Source: an uncultured Carboxylicivirga sp. (GTDB lineage Bacteria > Bacteroidota > Bacteroidia > Bacteroidales > Marinilabiliaceae). Taken from it: 64,000 nucleotides of DNA. Both the position numbers and the translations under genes were made by a program. The notes beneath the pieces were generated by a model. That model was not told where the DNA came from. It searched no databases and saw nothing but the letters and a program-made list of their open reading frames with translations. Positions 9,213 to 17,071 of the stretch are shown in pieces. Position 1 is the first letter of the stretch, and each line of letters opens with the position of its first letter. The DNA is taken from NCBI RefSeq assembly GCF_963668385.1, contig NZ_OY764327.1, positions 3,506,501 through 3,570,500 of the forward strand, written 5' to 3'.

Positions 9213-10010
9213 ATGAAAAGAAAATTGCCCGTATGGTTGGGAGCTACACTAATAATAGTTCTAACAGTAATTGTATTAATACTATCTGGAATTATAGCAA
9301 TGCCATTTTCAAATAAAGAACTTGGTGATGCAATTGGAGGTATGGTTGCAGCGTTGTGCTTATTTGGCTTAGTATATTGGTTTAGAGTAAAGCTGCATAA
9401 AGCAGATTTTGCCCAAGTAGGAATGACTTTTAACCTGAGAGATATTGGGATAGGCGCTATTATTGCACTGGTTATGATGAGCCTGGGTTTTCTATTATTA
9501 TTCCTTTTTGATCAGATAGAAATCTCCACTGTTAACTGGAGTGCAGGAAGCTTCTTATTGGCTTTTTTAAGTTATGTATTTGTTGGTTTTTACGAAGAAA
9601 TTGTATTTAGGGGATATATTCAAACATCTATAAGCGAATCGTTAAATCCTTTTTGGGGATTATTCATTAGCTCGGTATTGTTTGCTTTGTTACATGGATT
9701 AAATCCCGATTTAACTTTGGTGGCCATTTCAAATATCTTTTTAGCTGGTTTCTTTATTGGACGATTATATCAATTGTCAAAAAGCTTGTGGGCAGCCATT
9801 GGTTTTCATACTGTTTGGAACTTCACTCAAGGACCAGTATATGGATTTGCGGTAAGTGGCAATGATGGATATTCTCTACTAAAACAGCAAACATTGGGGC
9901 CTGACTATTTAACCGGTGGGATGTTCGGTTTTGAAGGATCGGCTATGTGTACTGTATTTTTTCTGGTAGTAATCGTTATTTCGTATCACAAGATGTTTAG
10001 CATTAAATAA
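9213..10010 (+). CDS. CPBP-family intramembrane metalloprotease (CAAX/Abi type)
   Basis: 265 residues with about eight hydrophobic segments. The family's catalytic motifs are all present: EE at 128-129 followed by R133 (YEEIVFRGY), H161 in LLHGLNPD, and H199 with N203 in GFHTVWNF. These place two glutamates and two histidines at the active site in the inner membrane. Bacterial members process prenylated or membrane peptides, give bacteriocin self-immunity or act in regulated proteolysis; which applies here cannot be told. A small membrane protein follows after 16 bp, probably co-transcribed. Confidence 0.88.
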   Translation: MKRKLPVWLGATLIIVLTVIVLILSGIIAMPFSNKELGDAIGGMVAALCLFGLVYWFRVKLHKADFAQVGMTFNLRDIGIGAIIALVMMSLGFLLLFLFDQIEISTVNWSAGSFLLAFLSYVFVGFYEEIVFRGYIQTSISESLNPFWGLFISSVLFALLHGLNPDLTLVAISNIFLAGFFIGRLYQLSKSLWAAIGFHTVWNFTQGPVYGFAVSGNDGYSLLKQQTLGPDYLTGGMFGFEGSAMCTVFFLVVIVISYHKMFSIK

Positions 10011-10026
10011 TTCATTCTTACTATTT

Positions 10027-10560
10027 ATGAATGCTATGCATCAAAATCAATTGCTGATAAAATTACCTATACCTATGCCTTTGGTTATTATTGGCTGTGT
10101 TTTAATTGCGGTGGGTTTAATGACCGGAATTAATTCGTGGTATGTAATGATACCAATTTTATTAGCAGGTATCTTTTGTATTTCGGTTAGAGATCGTCTT
10201 TTGTTTGATTTTAAAGAGAAAACACTTTATAAATACTCCTTATTTATTTTTTTGAAGAGAGGAGAATACATTAAGCTTCATCAAGCTGAATATATTTCGA
10301 TGATACCTGTAATACTATCTCAAAATTTGTATATGCGCGGGCCTACTCATACGTTAACAGATACAGCGGTGGTTACTAATCTAATATTCCCCAACCATAA
10401 GATTGTGAAATTATTTAGGATGAATTACGAAGCCAGTTTGAAATACAATAAGGTTATTTCTAATGGTCTTAATGTTAAAATTATGATTTCATCATCTGGT
10501 AATCATCAATGGATTGAACCTGAAAGTCAGAATGAAATCTCAAAAAAGGTAGTATCCTAA
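10027..10560 (+). CDS. Membrane protein of unknown function
   Basis: 177 residues, not recognised. Two adjacent hydrophobic helices (about 17-34 and 38-53) are followed by a soluble region of mixed strands (RDRLLFDFKEKTLYKYSLFIFLKRGEYIKL...) that could be a PH-like or similar small beta domain, which is a guess from pattern only. There is no cysteine-rich, nucleotide-binding or catalytic motif. It starts 16 bp after the CPBP protease gene on the same strand, so it may be a partner or substrate of that protease. A second in-frame ATG lies four codons downstream of the chosen start. Confidence 0.7.
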   Translation: MNAMHQNQLLIKLPIPMPLVIIGCVLIAVGLMTGINSWYVMIPILLAGIFCISVRDRLLFDFKEKTLYKYSLFIFLKRGEYIKLHQAEYISMIPVILSQNLYMRGPTHTLTDTAVVTNLIFPNHKIVKLFRMNYEASLKYNKVISNGLNVKIMISSSGNHQWIEPESQNEISKKVVS

Positions 10561-10610
10561 AGAAGTAAGTTGAAGTTAAATATCTCTATCGAAAAGTGAA
10601 GATAAATCAT

Positions 10611-10636
10611 AAAAAAAGCCGGCCCGTTGGCCGACT
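10611..10636 (-). terminator. Intrinsic terminator of the starch PUL operon
   Basis: Read on the minus strand: stem AGTCGGCC / GGCCGGCT (one T-G wobble), AACG tetraloop, then seven T. It lies about 30 bp after the GH97 stop codon and ends the susC-to-GH97 transcription unit. Confidence 0.85.
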
Positions 10637-10666
10637 AATTAAGAAAATCTATGTTTAACTGATCAG

Positions 10667-12736
10667 TTACTTTTTAATAAGCGAAAGGGCAAAGCCTCCG
10701 CCCGGAGCTAACCTTGTATCAAGGGTGTCTCCTTTTTTAACGTCTTTTGTTGTGATGGTATAAAGTGCTGGATTCAGATCCCAATCTGCATTGGCGTCAT
10801 CGGCATAAAGGGTACACTCGTAGGTAGCTCCTTCGTCCAGAAAATCCAGTTTTAACGATTCTTGTCTTTCATCACCATTGGTTACACCACCAATAAACCA
10901 ATTATCAGAGTGTTTGTCTTTGCGTGCAATGGTACAGAATTCACCAATTTCGGCATTCAGTACTTTGGTATCGGCCCAATCAACCGGAACATCTTTTATA
11001 AATTGTAAGGCATCAACACCTTCATAGTTCTCTGGTAAATCTGCCGCCATTTGTATAGGACTGTAGAAAACAACATATAAGGCCAGTTGATGTGCCAGCG
11101 TTGTTTTTACTCTATGTTTGAACGGGTAGTTTTTACGTTCCTCATCAGTCTTCAGCTTTTTATAATCCTTGTTTACAGAATTAAGCAATTGCAAATCAAA
11201 TATACCTGGAGTATAATCCATTGGTCCGGCTAAGTTGCGCGTGAAAGGTAATATGGCATCATGGTTCAAAGCATTACCATCACTCCAGGCATTAAACTCC
11301 TGACCACGCATTCCTTCACCACTCAACAGATTAGGGTAGGTGCGGTTCAGACCACTAGGTTTAATTGGTTCGTGAATATTAACAGCTATCTGATGTTTAG
11401 AAGCTAGTTCAACCGTATGATTGTAATGATTCACCATCCACTGATCGTAGTGGTAATGGTTTTCGATTTTACCAACATAGCCTGTTTTAACAGCATGGAT
11501 ACCATTATCCTGATAATACTGATAGGCGTCTTCCAATTGTCGTTCGTAGTTGGCTACCTGGGCTCCTGTTTCGTGGTGACCAATTATACCTACACCTTTT
11601 GAATCTGCGTATGCACTCAATTCTTCCATGTCAAAATCGGCATAGGGTTGTGTGTAATTAAAATTCACCCAACCGTTCCATCCCTTGTTCCATCCTTCAA
11701 CCAGTACACCTCCAAAACCGTTTTCAGCAGCGAAGTCGATGTAGCGTTTTACGTTAGCCGTGTTGGCTCCATGGTTAGGGCTCCCTTCCATTTCCCAGGT
11801 TGATTTTTTAACATGCATCTCCCACCAGATACCAACGTATTTCATGGGTTTTATGTAGCTGATATCTTCCAGTTTATTGGGTTCGTTGAGGTTTAAAATC
11901 AACGATGATTCAATTAAATCGCCTGCTTTTTTACCTACTGTAATGGTACGCCACGGTGTACTGAAAGGTAAATTAACTTTAGCTATCTCACCTTTTTTAC
12001 CGGCTGCAACCATGCCAATTTTTAAAGTTTGAGGATCGAGACATAACGATGATCCCGGATAGTTAACAATTGCTGCTTCATGAATACTCAAATAGTTACC
12101 TGCAGGAGTTTTCATGGTTACTGGTGTATTAAAGCCGGTTGAACATGCAAAATGATTGGCATGAGCTGATGTAGCAGATTGGTTACGCAACTCTTCGCTT
12201 ACTTCACTCAACTTGGTTGTTTGGTAAGTATATTCGTCATTATCCCAACAAGGAGCAATCCACCAGGTTTTATTGTCGGATACCATGTTAAATTGGGTTT
12301 CTTCACTGTTGATGGTTGCCTCTCCTTCGCCATATATAGTGTAGCGAAATCCTAAACCATCATTGTATACTCTGAAAGTAACATCAATTTGTTGATCATC
12401 TTTTTGAAGACTTAAAACTCCTTGATTGTAATTATTTTCAATTTCGGAATATTGTCCCCAAACTGGTTTCCAGTTTTCATTAAAAGAGCTAATGGTTAAA
12501 TCTTTAATCCTTACTCCGGAGCTTAAATCAATACCATTCATTTGTAGTCCAAGTGCGGCATCAGTAATCAATTTTTCTCCGTTAAAAATTACTGAGTAGG
12601 TTGCTTGACCTGCCTCGTTGACATTCACAAATACTTGCAGATTACCATCCGGCGAGTGAATGCTGTTATGCTTATCAGTACATGATGAGAGTACCAAAAC
12701 AAGCGTAAATAGTAAATAAAAAAGTTGTTTTATCAT
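10667..12736 (-). CDS. susB: Glycoside hydrolase family 97 alpha-glucosidase, SusB-type, lipoprotein
   Basis: 689 residues with a lipoprotein signal (Cys at residue 19, LSSC). It has the GH97 N-terminal beta-sandwich (SPDGNLQVFVNV...), the central barrel (YVGIWWEMHVKKSTWEMEGS) and a C-terminal beta domain. Three glutamates, E389 (GHHETG), E456 (NIHEPIKP) and E480 (RGQEF), have spacings of 67 and 24, very close to the base/base/acid set E439, E508 and E532 that I recall for Bacteroides SusB. The aspartate nucleophile of retaining GH97 enzymes is absent (KTGYVG instead). It should therefore be an inverting, Ca-dependent exo-alpha-glucosidase acting in the periplasm on maltooligosaccharides. It is the last gene of the starch PUL. 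Confidence 0.93.
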   Translation of the reverse strand: MIKQLFYLLFTLVLVLSSCTDKHNSIHSPDGNLQVFVNVNEAGQATYSVIFNGEKLITDAALGLQMNGIDLSSGVRIKDLTISSFNENWKPVWGQYSEIENNYNQGVLSLQKDDQQIDVTFRVYNDGLGFRYTIYGEGEATINSEETQFNMVSDNKTWWIAPCWDNDEYTYQTTKLSEVSEELRNQSATSAHANHFACSTGFNTPVTMKTPAGNYLSIHEAAIVNYPGSSLCLDPQTLKIGMVAAGKKGEIAKVNLPFSTPWRTITVGKKAGDLIESSLILNLNEPNKLEDISYIKPMKYVGIWWEMHVKKSTWEMEGSPNHGANTANVKRYIDFAAENGFGGVLVEGWNKGWNGWVNFNYTQPYADFDMEELSAYADSKGVGIIGHHETGAQVANYERQLEDAYQYYQDNGIHAVKTGYVGKIENHYHYDQWMVNHYNHTVELASKHQIAVNIHEPIKPSGLNRTYPNLLSGEGMRGQEFNAWSDGNALNHDAILPFTRNLAGPMDYTPGIFDLQLLNSVNKDYKKLKTDEERKNYPFKHRVKTTLAHQLALYVVFYSPIQMAADLPENYEGVDALQFIKDVPVDWADTKVLNAEIGEFCTIARKDKHSDNWFIGGVTNGDERQESLKLDFLDEGATYECTLYADDANADWDLNPALYTITTKDVKKGDTLDTRLAPGGGFALSLIKK

Positions 12737-12843
12737 TTTTAAAAGTTTTAGATAAAAGGTAAAAAGAAAGACGCAATAATATTTTTTTGTAATAGTTTTT
12801 ACTGTTGATTTTGAATCTTCATTTATTAAAGATTGAATTTCCT

Positions 12844-13044
12844 CCGCTCAAGCCGCGGGGGCTTTTCATTTCTTGCCTTGATGCAAGAAACGGAAACAAA
12901 GAAAATCAAGGCAACATTGGATATGACAATTGTTTTTTTGTTGAACCTAAGTGCGGCCGGGTGATTTTCGAGCAAAGCTCTCAACTTCCCGGTCTTTCTA
13001 ATGTCCAACTTCATAACACTTATCATATCCAATGAGGCCGAATT
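12844..13044. repeat. Structured dispersed repeat, copy 2 of 3 (between the GH13 and GH97 genes)
   Basis: It occupies most of the 321-bp gap between two starch PUL genes. Stems: TTTCTTGC/GCAAGAAA with loop CTTGAT; a perfect 12-bp pair CATTGGATATGA (12915-12926) / TCATATCCAATG (13023-13034); GTTGAAC/GTCCAAC (one non-Watson-Crick position, G-U if read on the minus strand); GGCCGGG/CCCGGT; apical GAGC-AAA-GCTC. It shares the conserved blocks with the copies at 3260 and 14552. It lies antisense to the surrounding operon, whereas copy 1 lies sense to its operon. Overlapping short reading frames on both strands here are not credible genes. Confidence 0.85.
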
Positions 13045-13057
13045 CCCTAATTTCATA

Positions 13058-14428
13058 TTATTTTTTCAGGATTAAAAATTCGTATGGTGATAGAGTTATT
13101 GTTTCTCCTATTGTGTAGGATGCATCATTCATCAGGTTGATTCGTGTATCAGAAACAAAGACATCAGGTACTGAGAATGAAATATTGGTATTTTTTACAT
13201 TAACTATAACCAGAATATTTTCTTCATCTATCGAACGTGTAAAACACATTACATTATCATCTTCGAACGTTTCAAGTGCACCTGTTTTCATAGCTTCAAA
13301 TGAGTTGTATATATCCATTATTTTCTGATACGACTGATAGATATCCTGATTATTATTCCAGCCTACATTTACAAAATTGAAAAAGTTAATGGTTGATGAG
13401 TAACCTACTTCTTGTGAACTGTACATTAGCGGAACTCCCCCTAATGTGGTTGAAATAACGTAGGCAGAAAGAGCTCCCTGTTGACTATTATACTTTGTAA
13501 TCGGACTGTTTTCTGAAGCACGATCGTGGTTGGTAGTAAAACGTAGTTTCTGTTTGCCTTCCGGTATCTGACCAAATTCATTTTGATGAGACGCATATAA
13601 ATCAGCAGTACTTCCGTTTCCGGCATAAAGTCTTTCCAGAACATCGCAGAAATTCCATCCGTAATCTAAATCAAATCCAGCCTGAAGATTGATAGGATCT
13701 GTTCCTTCTGCCAACATTATCACAGTGCGTCCTTCCTGCATATTTTTTAACTCATAAATGGCATCGCGCCAAAAGCCAGCAGGAATCCAGTCGGCAGCAT
13801 CGCAACGGAAACCATCCACATTAGCCTCGCGTACCCAGTATTTCATGGATGATATCATTTCATTACGCATTTTGTGATTGTTATAGTTGAGATCTGCTAC
13901 GTCGGACCAGTTAGTACCAACCGGAGGAATAATATTTCCATCGGCATCTTGTGTATACCAATCTTTATGATTTTTTACCCACTCGCTATCCCATGAGGTA
14001 TGATTTGCAACCCAGTCGAGTATAACAGCTATTTCTCTGTTGTGAGCTTGTTGAACCAGTTCTCTTAGTTCATCCAGTGTTCCGTATTCGGGTTCTGGTG
14101 CAATGTAGTTTTTAATACAATACGGTGAACCAATGGCATTTTCAATACCTTGTTCGTTTATCGGCATTAACCAAAGTACATTTACTCCAAGCGATTTTAT
14201 CTCATCCAAACGATCAGTAATGGCATTGAAAGAATTATCAGAAGCAAAAACCCGTTCATTGGCTTCGTACATTACAATGTTATTAATTGATGGTACTTTG
14301 TCAAAAGGTTTGGCATAGAATTCTTCATTTTTTTGAGGTTCGTCAGGGGTAGGTGTATCGTTGCTGCTACAGGCCTCAAATAGTGACAATGTCATTAATA
14401 ATCCGGCCAGAATTACTATCTTCTTCAT
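13058..14428 (-). CDS. susG: GH13 alpha-amylase, surface lipoprotein (SusG-like)
   Basis: 456 residues from the chosen ATG at 14428, which gives a clean lipoprotein signal (MKKIVILAGL...EAC, Cys at 20). A longer in-frame start at 14470 would put 14 extra residues before it. GH13 motifs are complete: DWVANHT (region I), VDGFRCDAAD with nucleophile D210, LAEGTDP with acid/base E241, and TTNHD with D302. A beta-sandwich closes the C terminus. It is shorter than Bacteroides SusG (about 690 residues), with no room for the CBM58 insert. It should cut starch at the outer surface. The gaps on both sides hold copies of the structured repeat, unlike the tight spacing elsewhere in the operon. Confidence 0.92.
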   Translation of the reverse strand: MKKIVILAGLLMTLSLFEACSSNDTPTPDEPQKNEEFYAKPFDKVPSINNIVMYEANERVFASDNSFNAITDRLDEIKSLGVNVLWLMPINEQGIENAIGSPYCIKNYIAPEPEYGTLDELRELVQQAHNREIAVILDWVANHTSWDSEWVKNHKDWYTQDADGNIIPPVGTNWSDVADLNYNNHKMRNEMISSMKYWVREANVDGFRCDAADWIPAGFWRDAIYELKNMQEGRTVIMLAEGTDPINLQAGFDLDYGWNFCDVLERLYAGNGSTADLYASHQNEFGQIPEGKQKLRFTTNHDRASENSPITKYNSQQGALSAYVISTTLGGVPLMYSSQEVGYSSTINFFNFVNVGWNNNQDIYQSYQKIMDIYNSFEAMKTGALETFEDDNVMCFTRSIDEENILVIVNVKNTNISFSVPDVFVSDTRINLMNDASYTIGETITLSPYEFLILKK

Positions 14429-14551
14429 AAAAGTATTGTTATTACACAAGTTATATTTGATTTCGAACACGCGGTAAAGTGATATTATTTAATGTGTTCG
14501 AAATAAGTTTAATGTCGGTTAATACCTAAATAATCTTTTACGTGATTTTCA

Positions 14552-14751
14552 CCGCTCAAGCCGCGGGGGCTTTTCATTTATTGTATCAAGACAAGAAATG
14601 GAAACAAAGAAAATCAAGGCTCCATTGAGAATGACTCTTGTTTAATTGTTGAACTTAAGTGCGGCCGGGTGATTTTCGAGCGAGGCTCTCAACTTCCCGG
14701 TCTTACTAATGTTCAACTACGTAACACTCCTCATTCTCAATGAGGCCGAAT
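14552..14751. repeat. Structured dispersed repeat, copy 3 of 3 (between the susF-like and GH13 genes)
   Basis: It sits in the 352-bp gap upstream of the GH13 gene. Stems: TTTATTGT/ACAAGAAA (one mismatch), perfect 12-bp CATTGAGAATGA (14623-14634) / TCATTCTCAATG (14731-14742), perfect GTTGAAC (14648-14654) / GTTCAAC (14711-14717), CCGGG/CCCGG, and apical GAGC-GAG-GCTC. The long stem has a different sequence from copy 2 yet pairs perfectly, so the two arms have changed together. It has the same window orientation as the other copies and is antisense to the PUL transcript. Confidence 0.85.
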
Positions 14752-14780
14752 AGGTATTATAGTGATTATCCAATTTGTTC

Positions 14781-15866
14781 TCAGTTACAATCAACTACCG
14801 TATAGGAATCAGAGGTTATCTCGAGACATACATCTTCGGTAATAGACATCGAAAGATCGAATTGACCACCATCGCCTCCGGTTCCGTTATTGAAAATGAC
14901 GTTACCCACAGTTTGGCCTGCAGGAACGCTTACGCTACACCAGCCTTCGGCATCGGGAGTGACTGTTTGTCCGGGCCAAGCTCCAAACGTTTCACCAACC
15001 GGATCGCCGCCCCATGCATAAATATTGGAAGAAGCCCAGTCGCTACCTATATATTTCCAACGTATGGTAATTGGTGGTGTTGGGCAATCGGCAAGGGTGA
15101 AGGTGCCATTATCGGTGTCAAACTCATAACAGGCACTTTCAGTAGGATCAACTAAAAAATCGAATTGCTGACCTACTCCGTTATCATTCATGATAAGGTT
15201 GATAGGACGACTTGTAGGTACGGTGAAAGAATACCATCCTTCGGCATCTGCTGTTAAAACTTCACCCGGCCATCCTCCGTATGCCTCTTCTTCGCCCCAG
15301 GCATACACAGCAAATTCTGCCCAATTACCTGTTGTTTGCTTAAACCTGATGGTTAATTCTTCAGGTTGCCAGGTGGCTACCGGAGATACAACTACAGGTA
15401 TTGAATTGGAAATGATTGAATCGGAACCTCCTTCATAAGAAGCTACTATGCGAAATTCAATATTTTGTGTTTCTTCAAAATTTTCATCTGCTAAACTTTT
15501 AGCAACTTTGTATAATGCGCTTGAGTAAATATCTAAGAATAGCTCATCTGTAGAATTTATTTCTACTTTATTTACGAAGTCATTGCTTAGTATTCCTGCT
15601 TCTAAAGTATAGCTTATGTCTTGTACATCAACAGGCAAACCATTATCGTATGAGATACGAGGTCGTGTCCATGTTGTTCGGAACAAAAAGTCACCATCGT
15701 CACCTTCTTCCGGAGCTTCCAATGTAAATTCATTTTCAGTTAAAGCATTCAGTACCGGGTTTGTCGTTAAGATGTCTCCACCAGCCGAGCGTTCGTATGT
15801 TTCTTCGCAGGATGACATGATGGCTGCAAGAAATACGAATCCAATTATATATTTTATTTTATTCAT
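14781..15866 (-). CDS. SusF-like starch-binding outer-membrane lipoprotein with two CBM26-like modules
   Basis: 361 residues with a lipoprotein signal (Cys at 20, MSSC). Residues about 35-165 match the SusE/SusF N-terminal Ig-like domain (LTENEFTLEAPEE, FRTTWTRP). Two related C-terminal modules follow, about 170-265 and 270-361. Each carries the pattern [TI]IR[FW]K...W...YAWG...GGWPG or FGAWPG..., T-DAEGW-[YC]-S-[FV]-[TS]-VP, N...FN/MNDNG, QFDFLVD or QFDLSMS. This resembles starch-binding CBM26 rather than the modules of classic SusF. It should hold starch at the cell surface beside SusCD. The domain name is pattern recognition and was not searched. Confidence 0.82.
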   Translation of the reverse strand: MNKIKYIIGFVFLAAIMSSCEETYERSAGGDILTTNPVLNALTENEFTLEAPEEGDDGDFLFRTTWTRPRISYDNGLPVDVQDISYTLEAGILSNDFVNKVEINSTDELFLDIYSSALYKVAKSLADENFEETQNIEFRIVASYEGGSDSIISNSIPVVVSPVATWQPEELTIRFKQTTGNWAEFAVYAWGEEEAYGGWPGEVLTADAEGWYSFTVPTSRPINLIMNDNGVGQQFDFLVDPTESACYEFDTDNGTFTLADCPTPPITIRWKYIGSDWASSNIYAWGGDPVGETFGAWPGQTVTPDAEGWCSVSVPAGQTVGNVIFNNGTGGDGGQFDLSMSITEDVCLEITSDSYTVVDCN

Positions 15867-15885
15867 GATAATTACATTTTAAAGT

Positions 15886-17049
15886 TTACTCCTGAAGCAT
15901 TATCACATAATGTCCTGTTAGGTCATTGAAGCGAACGTTATAAGTACCCAAACCAAATTCATCTAAACTGATGTTGTTGTCGTGAGTTGTTGGGTTCAAT
16001 TCAGCAACACCCCACGGAGCATCGGTTGATACTTTTGGACCCCAGCGATTATCCCAACTGTTGTTGGCACGGAATTTCACACCGTACTCGATGTTATCCA
16101 ACGTAATATCCAAACTCCATTGGTGAGGATCGTAGCTCGAAACTAGCATATCGGGTTCGTCAACTTCACCCCATTCCGAAAAAGCGCCGACCAAACTTAT
16201 TACGGGCCATTCGTCAGCACCACTTGCATCGTAATTTTCGATGGACCATGTCATGGCATTCACATCAATACTTAATGTATAATAGCCATCTGTTTCGATA
16301 AAAAAGGAACCTAGGTCACCCACTTCCAGCACTCCGTCAGCACCTGCACAGTACATGTTATCCCAGGTACCCAAATAACTTTCGGAACAAAATTTAAAGT
16401 AAGTATTGCCTGCAATAAATCCGGTGTAGGTATAGGTATAATCATCCGAAGCATTACTATTGCGATACATCATAAACTCAGTACTGGTGTTATTCCATCC
16501 TTGCATATCACCAATAATATAAATCGGTTCAATATCTGTTGGAGGATTGTAAGTAGTAATGGTAACCGGTAAAGTATTGGCTGAATTGACAACATTGTCG
16601 GGATTATTCTCGCCGTAAGCGGCTACCACTCTCATTTCGTAATTGACAGCCTCTGCCGGTTGAATTTCAAACTCTGTTAACAGAAAGGTGTTTAAATCTG
16701 CCACAAAAATATCGGTGTACAATTGCATGGTAGATGCAAGTGTTTTGGCATTGGCAAAATTGTTTCCTTCGATATCAATCTGTAACTGATAACTAACCGG
16801 ACCAGCCGGCATTGATTGATCAGAACCATCGAGATAGAAGTTGGTTTCGGTCCAGGTAGCCGTAAAAAGTAATGGGTTAGTGCCTTTCTCAGCGGTTTCA
16901 AGCACAATCATGTTGGAAGGCAGATAGTTTAACTCGCTGGCTTCTATATGGGTCAGAACCGGATTATTCTCGTCATCGCTACAGCTAAACAGCACAAACG
17001 ATAAGAAAAGTAAGCTCAGATATATTATTTGTTTTTTCATTTTTCTCAA
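15886..17049 (-). CDS. susE: SusE-like starch-binding outer-membrane lipoprotein
   Basis: 387 residues with a lipoprotein signal (LFSC, Cys at 23; an alternative start three codons later also works). There is an N-terminal SusE Ig-like domain (about 38-175: YLPSNMIVLETAEKG, FTATWTET). Two starch-binding modules of SusE/SusF type follow: about 178-275 (YIIGDMQGWNN...YTGFIAGNTYFKFCS) and about 283-387 (ISLVGAFSEWG...VKFRANNSWDNRWGP...YNVRFNDLTGHYVIM). The aromatic residues in these segments are typical of starch platforms. It is separated by 22 bp from susD and 19 bp from the next gene, so it is firmly within the operon. Confidence 0.88.
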   Translation of the reverse strand: MRKMKKQIIYLSLLFLSFVLFSCSDDENNPVLTHIEASELNYLPSNMIVLETAEKGTNPLLFTATWTETNFYLDGSDQSMPAGPVSYQLQIDIEGNNFANAKTLASTMQLYTDIFVADLNTFLLTEFEIQPAEAVNYEMRVVAAYGENNPDNVVNSANTLPVTITTYNPPTDIEPIYIIGDMQGWNNTSTEFMMYRNSNASDDYTYTYTGFIAGNTYFKFCSESYLGTWDNMYCAGADGVLEVGDLGSFFIETDGYYTLSIDVNAMTWSIENYDASGADEWPVISLVGAFSEWGEVDEPDMLVSSYDPHQWSLDITLDNIEYGVKFRANNSWDNRWGPKVSTDAPWGVAELNPTTHDNNISLDEFGLGTYNVRFNDLTGHYVIMLQE

Positions 17050-17071
17050 ATTTTGATTTATAAATCACCAA

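Noticed and set aside
12805-13056. Overlapping reading frames of about 76 codons on both strands within repeat copy 2
   Set aside because: They fall in a structured repeat, are mutually antisense, and corresponding frames are not maintained in the other two copies.
13058-14470. Start of the GH13 gene at 14470
   Set aside because: It would place 14 polar residues before a perfect lipoprotein signal; ATG 14428 is preferred. The same logic moved the starts of the SusR-like, OmpA, SusD (mannan), second SGBP and GH5 genes.
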